Positions 8,323 to 16,259 of a stretch of DNA of 64,000 bases are shown in pieces (positions within the stretch are counted from its first letter, which is position 1; every line of letters starts with the position of its first letter). The translations under genes were made by a program, and so were the position numbers. Origin of the DNA: an uncultured candidate division WPS-2 bacterium (GTDB lineage Bacteria > Vulcanimicrobiota > Vulcanimicrobiia > Vulcanimicrobiales > Vulcanimicrobiaceae). Location: the NCBI GenBank assembly GCA_937927945.1, contig CALEYW010000097.1, positions 173,637 to 237,636 on the forward strand. The letters are read 5' to 3'. The notes under the pieces were generated by a model that had not been told where the DNA came from, searched no databases, and was given only the letters and a program-made list of their open reading frames with translations.

Positions 8323-9104
8323 GCGCTCGGCGCATCGTTTTTACTAGCGGCAAGGGTGGTGTTGGGAAGACGACGACCACTGCGAACGTCGGCGCAGCGC
8401 TCGCCAAGAGCGGGAAGCGGGTCGTGCTGGTCGATGCGGACATCGGGCTGCGCAATCTGGATCTCGTGCTCGGGGTCGAGAAGCGGATCGTCTTCGACCT
8501 CGTCGAGGTGGTCGAAGGGCGCTGTCAGTTGCGTCAAGCGCTGATCAAAGACAAACGGCTGGAGAACCTCTCGATCCTGCCGGCCGCGCAGACGCGCGAC
8601 AAGACGTCGATCAGCGAATTGCAGATGGCCGAGGTAACCGCGCAGCTCGGCGAGATGTGCGACTACGTGCTGATCGATTGCCCGGCCGGGATCGAGCACG
8701 GCTTCCGCAACGCGATCGCCGGCGCGAGCGAGGCGATCGTCGTGACGACGCCGGAAGTCAGCGCGATTCGCGACGCCGACCGGGTGATCGGCAAGCTGAC
8801 CGAACGCGGCCTGCCGCTGCGCTTGATCGTCAACCGCATCCGTCCCGAGATGGTGCGCAGCGGCGACATGCTCTCCGTCGAAGATGTGACCGACATCCTC
8901 GCCGCCGAGCTGGTCGGCATCGTTCCCGACGATGAAGAAGTGATCGACACGACCAACCGCGGCGAGCCGATCGCCCTGAGTCCCGATTCACGCTTGGCGG
9001 CGATCTACGCGAAGATCGCGCGGCGGCTCGAAGGCGAGCTGGTCCCGTTCACCAGCCTCACCGCGCCGGGTTTGTTCGAACGCCTCTTCGGCAAGGCAGG
9101 GTAG
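8319..9104 (+). CDS. minD: MinD (first copy): septum site-determining ATPase
   Basis: Membrane-cycling P-loop ATPase of 261 residues that recruits MinC. The deviant Walker A KGGVGKTTTT lies at about residues 11-20, VDADIGLRNLDLVLG follows (MinD signature), then LIDCPAGIEHGF (Walker B) and NRIRPEM. It ends in LFERLFGKAG, the amphipathic membrane-targeting helix that allows lipid binding. GTG start at 8319, overlapping the small upstream ORF. Only 1 bp separates its stop from the second minD. With a full targeting helix and all motifs it should be active. Confidence 0.94.
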   Translation: MSARRIVFTSGKGGVGKTTTTANVGAALAKSGKRVVLVDADIGLRNLDLVLGVEKRIVFDLVEVVEGRCQLRQALIKDKRLENLSILPAAQTRDKTSISELQMAEVTAQLGEMCDYVLIDCPAGIEHGFRNAIAGASEAIVVTTPEVSAIRDADRVIGKLTERGLPLRLIVNRIRPEMVRSGDMLSVEDVTDILAAELVGIVPDDEEVIDTTNRGEPIALSPDSRLAAIYAKIARRLEGELVPFTSLTAPGLFERLFGKAG

Positions 9105-9105
9105 T

Positions 9106-9945
9106 ATGGTCAACAACGTGATCCCGCAAGAAGCGCCGGCGACCGCGGCCATTCCGCAGAAGCGCGGCCGCGCGATCGTCGTCACCAGCGGCAAGGGCGG
9201 GGTCGGCAAGACCACGACCACCGCGAACCTGGGCGCGGCGCTCGCCGCGGGCGGTGCGACGGTCGTGCTGGTGGATGCCGACGTCGGTTTGCGCAACCTC
9301 GACATCGTGCTCGGTCTCGAGGCACGCGTGCGGCACCACGTCCTGGACGTGCTCGAGGGGCAGGCCACCCTCGACGACGCGCTGGTGACCGACAAGCGGG
9401 TGCCCTCGCTGCGGCTGCTCGCCGCCGCGCAGACGCGCGAGAAGGATGACGTCGACACCGCCGCGTTCACCGAGCTCATCGGCACGCTGCGCGACCGGTT
9501 CGATTTCGTGTTGATCGACTGCCCGGCGGGGATCGAGAAGGGCTTCACCAACGCGATCGCCGGCGCCGATGAAGCGATCGTGGTGTGCACGCCGGAAGTC
9601 TCGGCGGTGCGCGACGCCGATCGGGTCGTCGGCCTGCTCGGCGAGGGACGCAAGGTCACGCTGATCGTGAACCGGCTGCGCCCCGCGCTCGTGCGCAAAG
9701 GGAAGATGCTCTCGGTCGACGACGTCAACGACATCCTGCACCTGCCGCTGCTCGGCGTCATCGCCGACGCGCCCGACGTCATCGTCTCGACCAATCGCGG
9801 CGAGCCCGTCGCGCTCGACGCGACCTCGCTGGTCGGCGAAGCGTATCGGGCGATCGCGCGGCGCATCACCGGCGCGTCGACCGCCGCGCCGGAGATCCCG
9901 CGCGAAAAGACGTTCTTCGAAAAGCTCTTCGGGAGCCGTTCATAG
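9106..9945 (+). CDS. minD: MinD (second, tandem copy): septum site-determining ATPase
   Basis: A 279-residue paralogue of the gene just upstream with about 18 extra N-terminal residues before RAIVVTSGKGGVGKTTTT. It keeps VDADVGLRNLDIVLGLE, LIDCPAGIEKGF, NRLRPALVRKGKMLS and the targeting helix FFEKLFGSRS. The two copies differ across the switch regions and in the residues before the helix, so they are diverged paralogues rather than a recent duplication. The minE start overlaps its stop (TAGTG). Bacteria with MinCDE usually have a single minD in the operon; the division of labour here is unknown. Confidence 0.93.
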   Translation: MVNNVIPQEAPATAAIPQKRGRAIVVTSGKGGVGKTTTTANLGAALAAGGATVVLVDADVGLRNLDIVLGLEARVRHHVLDVLEGQATLDDALVTDKRVPSLRLLAAAQTREKDDVDTAAFTELIGTLRDRFDFVLIDCPAGIEKGFTNAIAGADEAIVVCTPEVSAVRDADRVVGLLGEGRKVTLIVNRLRPALVRKGKMLSVDDVNDILHLPLLGVIADAPDVIVSTNRGEPVALDATSLVGEAYRAIARRITGASTAAPEIPREKTFFEKLFGSRS

Positions 9946-10412
9946 TGTTCGAGTTTTTCAACCGCCTGTTCGGAGCGAAGCCCTCCAGCGCGATGGCGAA
10001 GGAGCGCCTGCGCCTCGTCCTGCTCTCCGATCATCTCTCGCTCGCGCCCGATGTCGTCGAAGCGCTGAAGAACGACCTCATCGAGGTGATCTCGCGCTAC
10101 TGCGAGGTCGACGCCGCCAATTGCGACGTGACGTTCGAACGCCAGGACAAACAGATCGCGATGCTCGCCAACATCCCGATCCTCGGCATGCAGCGTCCTA
10201 AACCGCCGGCGCCGCCGCCCGCAACGCCGCCGTCCGCGCCGCCGGGGCTGCCCGACGGAAACGCCGCAAGCGCCGCGCTGGCAACGGCAACGCCGTCCGC
10301 TCCGGATACGGCGCCTGCCGCCAAGCCGCCGGCAAAGCCGGGCGGCGCAAACGGCCGCCGTCGGCGCCGCAAGCAGGGCGTCCAAGGAGCACCGCGCCCT
10401 CAACCGACCTAA
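9945..10412 (+). CDS. minE: MinE: cell division topological specificity factor with long C-terminal tail
   Basis: Stimulates MinD ATPase and drives pole-to-pole cycling. The first roughly 85 residues are MinE: FEFFNRLFGAKPSSAMAKER, RLRLVLLSDHLSL, then an anti-MinCD/dimerisation part containing EVISRYCEVD. MinE is normally about 85-90 residues; here about 65 more follow, a Pro/Ala-rich linker (PKPPAPPPATPPSAPPGLP) ending in NGRRRRRKQG, a strongly basic patch. GTG at 9945 overlaps the second minD stop. The tail is likely disordered and might bind nucleic acid or lipid; that is inference. Confidence 0.88.
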   Translation: MFEFFNRLFGAKPSSAMAKERLRLVLLSDHLSLAPDVVEALKNDLIEVISRYCEVDAANCDVTFERQDKQIAMLANIPILGMQRPKPPAPPPATPPSAPPGLPDGNAASAALATATPSAPDTAPAAKPPAKPGGANGRRRRRKQGVQGAPRPQPT

Positions 10413-10432
10413 GGACGATTCCTATTCCTCGA

Positions 10433-10927
10433 TTGACGGCCTGGTATGGTGATCCCGGTGCAACGTACGTGTACTCCGGTATCCGAAACGATCCGTTTCC
10501 CTGGACCCATGTGCTCGATGGTCTGCGCCGCGCGCTGGAAACGAGTCACGGAATTTCCTTCAATAGCGTGCTGTTGAACCGCTATCGAAGCGGCAAGGAC
10601 AGCCTCAGTTGGCACGCCGACGACGAGCGTGAACTCGGTCGCGAGCCGGTCATTGCGTCCCTGAGCCTCGGCGCTGCAAGACTCTTTCAATTGCAGCATC
10701 GTGTCACCGGAGAAGTCGTCTCGGTGAATCTCGAGCACGGGAGTCTACTCGTCATGTCGGGTGTTACCCAGCAGTGTTGGAAGCACCAAGTGCCCAGGGA
10801 GAGGGATGCGTCGGGTGAGCGAATCAACCTCACGTTTCGCGTGATCGATGCGAGCGCAAACGATCGAGATCTTGTACGAGAGAACCCTCGCGCACGTCAT
10901 TCGCGGAAAGAGTTTTTCCGCCGCTGA
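10433..10927 (+). CDS. AlkB-like 2OG-Fe(II) dioxygenase, N-terminally short
   Basis: Oxidative DNA/RNA dealkylation enzyme family. The frame holds the core: YRSGKDSLSWHADDERELG (first iron-binding His and Asp), the 2OG region IASLSLGAARLFQLQ, and LVMSGVTQQCWKHQVPRE...RINLTFR with the distal His and two Arg. The usual 70-90 residue N-terminal region is missing. The family motif PRLTAWYGD straddles the TTG at 10433, and the preceding bases belong to minE in another frame. GC is visibly lower than in its neighbours. It is either truncated by insertion behind minE or starts further up inside minE; a catalytically complete but structurally incomplete protein. Confidence 0.7.
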   Translation: MTAWYGDPGATYVYSGIRNDPFPWTHVLDGLRRALETSHGISFNSVLLNRYRSGKDSLSWHADDERELGREPVIASLSLGAARLFQLQHRVTGEVVSVNLEHGSLLVMSGVTQQCWKHQVPRERDASGERINLTFRVIDASANDRDLVRENPRARHSRKEFFRR

Positions 10928-11578
10928 ACCGTATCTGAGCCGGATCGGGCAGCGGCTGGAAGAGTTGCGGGCGGCATACCGCGCTCCCAATGTTGAACTC
11001 GATTATGGCGATCCAGAACTCGTTGACGCCTACTTACTCGGATATTATCCGCATTACGTCCACACGGCCGCCGAAGCGTTCGATGCGATTCCATGCGATA
11101 CGCTGCGAGCTTCATCAGCGTTCGGTTTGCGGGTCCTGTTCATTGGGGGTGGACCGCTGCCGGAACTCGTAGCGCTGGTGGATCGAATGCGGACGTGCGG
11201 TGTGGGCGTTCATCTCATCGTCATCCAGAATTGTCTGAACGAAGTAGCCCGGACCCTGGACGTGGTAGGGCACGATTCACTGCTTCGGGGTGTCCTCGCT
11301 CCGGGCGGTTCATCGGGATTTCCGATCTTACCGAATATCCTGTCATTTGCGAAGCCGTCGCCCGGTACGAAGCGCTGTTCGAGCGGGGTGGTTTGGTTCC
11401 AATTCGACGTTTTGACCCCGGGGCGCAACCGCAGCTCTCGGCTTTCCATCGACCGCCGCCTCGGGTTTTCTACGGCTTCTTCGGCGCGATACGAAATGGA
11501 GACTCGTATACCGTCCCTAGACAACCGAAGAAATGGTTGCGGTTTTCGGTTTCCGTTTGGCGGAGTCCACCTGCTTGA
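10848..11578 (+). pseudogene. Frameshifted class I SAM-dependent methyltransferase-like gene
   Basis: From ATG 10848 the first frame reads an N-terminal helical part, then a Rossmann start FGLRVLFIGGGPLPELVALV, and continues to LLRGVLAPGG at about 11308. Reading then makes sense only in another frame: FIGISDLTEYPVICEAVARY through VFYGFFGAIRNGD to a TGA at 11576-11578. One base appears to be missing between 11308 and 11309. Rejoined, APGG-FIGISD matches the beta-5 region of methyltransferases. It overlaps the end of the AlkB-like gene by 80 bp and shares its lower GC, so both probably arrived together. Substrate unknown. Confidence 0.55.
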
Positions 11579-11614
11579 CCGCCGCAGGCTCCACGGACCG
11601 TTCAGTTCGTCCGC

Positions 11615-11983
11615 TTAAGAGAACGGTGTTGGGACGAAGGCGAACGCCGACGAGGCGGCTTGCGGGTGCGCCCGGCGCTCCATGACCCGCAGATGAAGCA
11701 CTCGCCAAGGCCGGCGCCGGGTGTCGGCCTGAGCCTCGACCAGCATGCCGGGGCGAACGAGCCGCAGGGCCGGGCCGCCCACTAGACATTCTTCGACGGC
11801 GCGCCCGGACGTTTCGGTCGGACCGCGTGCGATGCGCATGCGTCCTCGATGAGGGTCGACCGAAAGCACGTGACCGGCGAACCAGACGTCGTAGCCAGGT
11901 TCGTTTGCACGGCATGGCGACGCGACGAGCGTCGCGACGACGCTGCTAGTGACGAGAAAGGTTCGCAGCCCGCCATGCCTCAT
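11615..11983 (-). CDS. Secreted protein of unknown function
   Basis: A 122-residue protein whose first 26 residues (FLVTSSVVATLVASPCRANE) form a signal peptide with a probable cleavage after RA. The mature part (YDVWFAGHVLSVDPHRGRMR ... LRPGMLVEAQADT) has the alternating pattern of a small beta-barrel of the DUF5666/OB kind, but I cannot name a family. It starts 1 bp after the stop of the LCP gene and is probably cotranscribed with it. Confidence 0.6.
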   Translation of the reverse strand: MRHGGLRTFLVTSSVVATLVASPCRANEPGYDVWFAGHVLSVDPHRGRMRIARGPTETSGRAVEECLVGGPALRLVRPGMLVEAQADTRRRPWRVLHLRVMERRAHPQAASSAFAFVPTPFS

Positions 11984-11984
11984 G

Positions 11985-13295
11985 CTAGTGATTTGTACCC
12001 ACGATATCCCGGCCCAGGACGATCGTCATCTCCGGGCCGTTCTGCCCTCCTGGCCGCATGGCTACCGGTACGATCGTCGCGGTCGGTGCGAGCGCCTGCT
12101 GCACGAGGTGCGACACCGCGACCGCCGAGGGGCCGCTTTCTATTCGCGTGACGGCGAGATCATCCGTCGTCGCATTGCGAACTTCCGAGACGTTGAAGCC
12201 CTTGCGCCGGAGATCGCCGGCGACTCTCTTGGCGAGTCCCGCAACGGTGGTGCCGTTCTCGACGCGGATGCGCACGGCGTTTGCGGGTGTGTTCGGTGCG
12301 GTCGCCGCGACGTCGACGGCCGCCGGTTCTCGGAGCAGCGTGGCGACCAGCCGCTGCTTCGCCGATTCGTCCGCGATGATGGAGTCGCCGTAGTCGGGAA
12401 GAATGACGGTCCCGACATACGGCACTTGGGCGGTATGGATATCGCGCGGCGTGAGGTGGGAAAGGGCGACGACGGCCGAGAGCTGCTCCTGCGTCGTGAA
12501 GTCCGTTTCGACGTCCTTGCGAACGACGTCGAGCAGCGCCCGCGCATGCGTGAGCGTGTTGAGCTGATTGTGGGTGATCCGCTCGATGATCGCGCGGACG
12601 ACTTGCTGTTGGCGCATGATGCGGCACGGATCGCTGCACCAGTCGTGCCGGAACCGAGCGTACCCGACGGCGTGCTCCCCGTCGAGATGCTGCAAGCCCG
12701 GTTTGAGGTGAACGTGCAAGTGGCCCCAGCTGTCGTCGTAGTCGACCGGTCCGTTCGGGCCGGTCCCTTTCAGCGCGTCGGAGTTCTTCACGGCGACGTC
12801 GATGCCGCCGATCGCGTTGATGACGTCCTTCGACGTGTTGATTCGCATCACGACGTAACGGTCGAAGCCGGGGATCCCGAGCCAGTCGGCGATGACGGCC
12901 TTCGACTCCTTGATGCCGCCGTCGGACTGCGCCTGGTTGATCTTCGCCTTCTGGCCGTTGGGCATCGTCGCGACCATGTCGCGCGGCACCGACAACTCGT
13001 TCACGCGATGATTCTTGAAGTCGAGGTTCAGCGCCATGATGACGTCGCTGCGGGACCACTTCGACGTCTCTTGATCGAGCTTGTCGTAATCGTAGTCGAG
13101 CCCGATGAGGAGCACGCTGAGATGGTCTTTGCCGAAGAGCTTGGCCGGCTCCGGAACGAAGATGTGCTCGACGACGGAGACGACCCTCGTCACGGGAGGG
13201 GATTGCCGAAAGATCGTCGCTCCGAGCACCACCGACGTAGCGACGAGTCCGGCGGCCGCCGCGATCACCGTGAGAGGCGCTGCGAGCTTTCGCAT
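11985..13295 (-). CDS. LCP (LytR-CpsA-Psr) family protein with LytR C-terminal domain
   Basis: Membrane-anchored phosphotransferase that attaches polymers to peptidoglycan in many bacteria. Of 436 residues, 1-30 form an N-terminal membrane anchor. The LCP domain runs from about 58 (HLSVLLIGLDYDYD) through SDVIMALNLD, ELSVPRDMVATMPNG with the conserved Arg, and the later YARFRHDWCSDPCRIMRQQQ segment. A LytR_C domain (VRIRVENGTTVAGLAKRVAG ... ) occupies the last 110 residues. It is divergent from rodA, which fits a role in envelope assembly. The acceptor polymer cannot be told from sequence. Confidence 0.9.
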   Translation of the reverse strand: MRKLAAPLTVIAAAAGLVATSVVLGATIFRQSPPVTRVVSVVEHIFVPEPAKLFGKDHLSVLLIGLDYDYDKLDQETSKWSRSDVIMALNLDFKNHRVNELSVPRDMVATMPNGQKAKINQAQSDGGIKESKAVIADWLGIPGFDRYVVMRINTSKDVINAIGGIDVAVKNSDALKGTGPNGPVDYDDSWGHLHVHLKPGLQHLDGEHAVGYARFRHDWCSDPCRIMRQQQVVRAIIERITHNQLNTLTHARALLDVVRKDVETDFTTQEQLSAVVALSHLTPRDIHTAQVPYVGTVILPDYGDSIIADESAKQRLVATLLREPAAVDVAATAPNTPANAVRIRVENGTTVAGLAKRVAGDLRRKGFNVSEVRNATTDDLAVTRIESGPSAVAVSHLVQQALAPTATIVPVAMRPGGQNGPEMTIVLGRDIVGTNH

Positions 13296-13429
13296 GAGAG
13301 CGCGTTCGCTGCCCGGGCGAAGAGGCCTCGACCGGCCCGTTACCCCGTCGCGCTGACTGACCAGGCACGGCGGGGAAATCCGAGCGGACGCGAGGCGGCT
13401 GCCGTGCGTTCCCGGAAGAGACGCAGGCG

Positions 13430-14548
13430 GTGGAACGTCCCTGGTATACGCGCTTCAATTGGCCGTTGGCGATCGCCCCGATCTTGACGACGATCCTGGG
13501 GATCGTGTTCATTCGGTCGGCGACGCTGCACGATCGGTCGGCGGCGAACGAGTGGCGCAGCCAGCTCCTCTACGCGGTCGTCGGGATCGCGCTGATGATC
13601 GGCGTCGCGTTCGTCGACTATCGCGTGTGGCGCAAGTGGGCCCTCCCGATGTACGTCGTGACGCTGGGATTGCTCGCGTTCATCACGTTCAAGGGCCACG
13701 AGGCGCTCGGCGCGGCGCGCTGGATCAAGATCGGTTCGTTCACGTTCCAACCGTCGGAGCCGGCGAAAGTCGTGCTGGCGATCGCGATCGCCGCCCTGCT
13801 CTGCCGCGGCAGCTACAAGCGCATCGGGGAACTGTGGCTTCCGCTGCTCGCCGTCGCGGTTCCGGCGGTGCTGATTCTCAAGCAGCCCGATCTCGGGACG
13901 ACGCTCGTCATCGGTGCGATTCTCACCGCGGAACTCTTTTTCGGCTTGCCGAACCTGGTCGATTTCGGACTCTACGTCGGCGGCGTCGCGGCCGCGGCGG
14001 CGTACGTCTTCACCAGCGACCACATGCTCAAGCCGTTCCAGCGCGCGCGGCTGGTCGTCTTTCTCGATCCGAAGGTCGATCCGCAAGGCGTCGGCTACAA
14101 CCTCAACCAGTCGAAGATCGCCGTCGGCAGCGGCGAGTGGTTCGGCAAGGGACTCTTCCACGGCACCCAGACGCAGCTTGCGTTCGTCCCGGAGAACTCG
14201 CGCGACTTCATCTTCACCGCGCTCGGTGAGGAGGCCGGCTTCCTGGGCGCGCTGCTGCTGATCGCGCTGTACGTCGTGACGATCGGCTTCGCGCTGCGCG
14301 CCGTCTTCGCGGCGAAGGATCGGTTCGGCGTGCTGCTCGCGGTGGGGCTCGTGACGCTGCTCGCCTTTCATGTCGTCGTCAACGTCGGAATGACGATCGG
14401 CATCATGCCGATCACCGGCATCCCGCTCCCCTTCATGTCGTACGGCGGCAGCGCCCTGATGACCGACTACATCGCCGTCGGCATTCTCCTGAACATTGTC
14501 TTGCAGAAGGACAAGCTGGTCTTCGGCGACGCCGCCCGCCACGGGTAG
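13430..14548 (+). CDS. rodA: RodA: rod-shape SEDS peptidoglycan glycosyltransferase
   Basis: Integral membrane glycan polymerase of the elongation machinery; 372 residues with about ten transmembrane segments. SEDS landmarks are ARWIKIGSFTFQPSEPAKV, LILKQPDLGTTLVI, the large periplasmic loop with FVPENSRDFIFTALGEEAGF, and the terminal PLPFMSYGGSALMTDYIAVG. The QPDLGT and GEE...G patterns and the short N-terminus favour RodA over FtsW. GTG start at 13430, 135 bp from the divergent LCP gene. Its closeness to minCDE makes this a shape and division region. Confidence 0.92.
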   Translation: MERPWYTRFNWPLAIAPILTTILGIVFIRSATLHDRSAANEWRSQLLYAVVGIALMIGVAFVDYRVWRKWALPMYVVTLGLLAFITFKGHEALGAARWIKIGSFTFQPSEPAKVVLAIAIAALLCRGSYKRIGELWLPLLAVAVPAVLILKQPDLGTTLVIGAILTAELFFGLPNLVDFGLYVGGVAAAAAYVFTSDHMLKPFQRARLVVFLDPKVDPQGVGYNLNQSKIAVGSGEWFGKGLFHGTQTQLAFVPENSRDFIFTALGEEAGFLGALLLIALYVVTIGFALRAVFAAKDRFGVLLAVGLVTLLAFHVVVNVGMTIGIMPITGIPLPFMSYGGSALMTDYIAVGILLNIVLQKDKLVFGDAARHG

Positions 14549-14560
14549 AAAGACAGCACC

Positions 14561-14779
14561 ATGGAGTCCAATACGCCGCTGGAGCGACTAGAGGCGGCCA
14601 GCCGTGAGGTCGAGGAGCTGGCGACCGAGGTCGCGGTGCGGGCGAAAGCATTTGGCGGGGATTTCGGCGCCGGCGCGCGGATCGATCTGGTCAAGGAGCG
14701 GCTGCGGGCCGCGCTCGACGAGCTCGCCGACTTCCCCGAGTCGGCCGAGGAATTCGGGCGCACGATCACCGACGAATAG
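14561..14779 (+). CDS. Small acidic helical protein (72 aa), unknown
   Basis: A 72-residue, Glu/Ala-rich sequence (MESNTPLERLEAASREVEEL ... EFGRTITDE) predicted to be mostly alpha-helix with heptad-like spacing. It begins 12 bp after the rodA stop, so it is probably read with rodA. No family is recognised. The codon choice resembles its neighbours, which supports its being real. Confidence 0.5.
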   Translation: MESNTPLERLEAASREVEELATEVAVRAKAFGGDFGAGARIDLVKERLRAALDELADFPESAEEFGRTITDE

Positions 14780-14789
14780 CGGCGCACGT

Positions 14790-16007
14790 TCACGCGGCGC
14801 GCGGCAATGCGCGGATTTCGGGCGTGAACAGCCAGGGTATCGCGGAGAGCATCACCACCGCGCCGACGCAGATCGTCGGAACGATCCCGATCGTGCTGCC
14901 GAGCGCGCCCCCGACCAACGCGCCGACGGGCATCACGCCCCACACGACGGTCTTCATCGTGGCGCTCGCCCGGCCGAGCTGCTCCGGAGCGACGAGGCGC
15001 TGGCGCAGGCTAAGCTGCGTCACGTTGTATGCCGGGATGCAGAGTGCCGCCGTGATCTGCACCGCGATCATGACCGGGATCGGCTGCACCACGGAGGCGA
15101 GCGGGATCGCGAGCGTCGCGGCGACCGTGCCCAGCAGCGTCACGATCATCAAGCGCCCGGCGGGGATGCGGCGGCCCAGCGCCGGCGCGGCCAGCGCGCC
15201 GACGAAGCCTAGGTTCCCGCACGCGACGATCACGCCGGCGAGCAGCGGCGAGAAGTGCAGCACGCGGTAGAAGTACAGCAGCCAGACGGCGCTCACGATC
15301 GACCAGCCGAAGTTGACGCAGCCGGTCGAACCGAGGATCGCGCGCAGCACCGGCGAGCCGAACACGATGCGCAACCCGTCGACGAGCGCCGCGCGAAACG
15401 CGACCGGCGCATTGCGCTCGAGCGCGTCGCGATGCGCTTCGCGGACGCGAATGCCGCTCAGCGCGAAGACGGAGACGACGTAGGTCCCGGCGTCGACCGC
15501 GACCGCGAGCGGCGCGCCGATCGCGGCGATCAGCGCGCCGCCGATTCCGGCTCCGGCGAGCATGGCCGCCTCGTTCGACGCTTCGAGCCGCGCGTTGGCG
15601 TGTTCGAGCCATGCCGCCTCGACGAGCGAAGGGACGAACGCTTGGTATGCGATGTCGAAGAAGACCGACGCCGCGCCGACGAGCAGCGCGACGACGACCA
15701 ATTGGGCGAGCGAGAGGACGTGCCAGACCGCGGCCAGCGGGATCGTGCAGAGCACGAGGCCGCGCACGACGTCGGAGATCAGCATGGTGCGGCGCCGCGA
15801 CCAGCGGTCGACCCACACGCCGGCGGCAAGTCCCAAGAATGGGTAGGCTGCGAATTGCGCTGCCTCCAGCACGCCGACGAGAAATACCGGAGCGTGCATG
15901 CTCAAGATCGCGACGGTCGGCAAAGCGAGCGCGCTGACGGACGTGCCGAAGACGCTCGCCGTCTGACCGGCCCACAAGCGGGCGAAGGGGGCGTGCCCGC
16001 CGGTCAC
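14790..16007 (-). CDS. MFS transporter (EntS/MFS_3-like exporter)
   Basis: Major facilitator of about 405 residues with 12 hydrophobic segments. The start FARLWAGQTASVFGTSVSAL is typical of the EntS-like drug/siderophore exporter branch; the loop 2-3 signature GVWVDRWSRRRTMLISDVVR follows. I prefer the GTG at 16007 (MTGGHAPFARLW), which matches the family N-terminus and has AAGG upstream; the ATG at 16040 would add 11 residues. Converges on the small gene at 14561-14779. The substrate is unknown. Confidence 0.82.
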   Translation of the reverse strand: MTGGHAPFARLWAGQTASVFGTSVSALALPTVAILSMHAPVFLVGVLEAAQFAAYPFLGLAAGVWVDRWSRRRTMLISDVVRGLVLCTIPLAAVWHVLSLAQLVVVALLVGAASVFFDIAYQAFVPSLVEAAWLEHANARLEASNEAAMLAGAGIGGALIAAIGAPLAVAVDAGTYVVSVFALSGIRVREAHRDALERNAPVAFRAALVDGLRIVFGSPVLRAILGSTGCVNFGWSIVSAVWLLYFYRVLHFSPLLAGVIVACGNLGFVGALAAPALGRRIPAGRLMIVTLLGTVAATLAIPLASVVQPIPVMIAVQITAALCIPAYNVTQLSLRQRLVAPEQLGRASATMKTVVWGVMPVGALVGGALGSTIGIVPTICVGAVVMLSAIPWLFTPEIRALPRAA

Positions 16008-16259
16008 GCCGATGCGACCTTGGTAGCAGCAAAGGACCATCCAGCCGGGTGCCGGAACCTGTAAGGTGAGAGTACTCGAGAGGCGATCGCGTCGGGCCCG
16101 GTGGGTTCGCGTTGGAGCGTCCGGGTGCGTTCAGATTTCACGAAACTCGAATTGGGACGGAAAGCGTCCGCCCGCGACGCCCGCTCGATGACGCGCACCC
16201 GCGCGTCGTCGCGATGTGCGAGCGGATGACGGCCGCCGGAGTCCGGGAGAACACAACAC

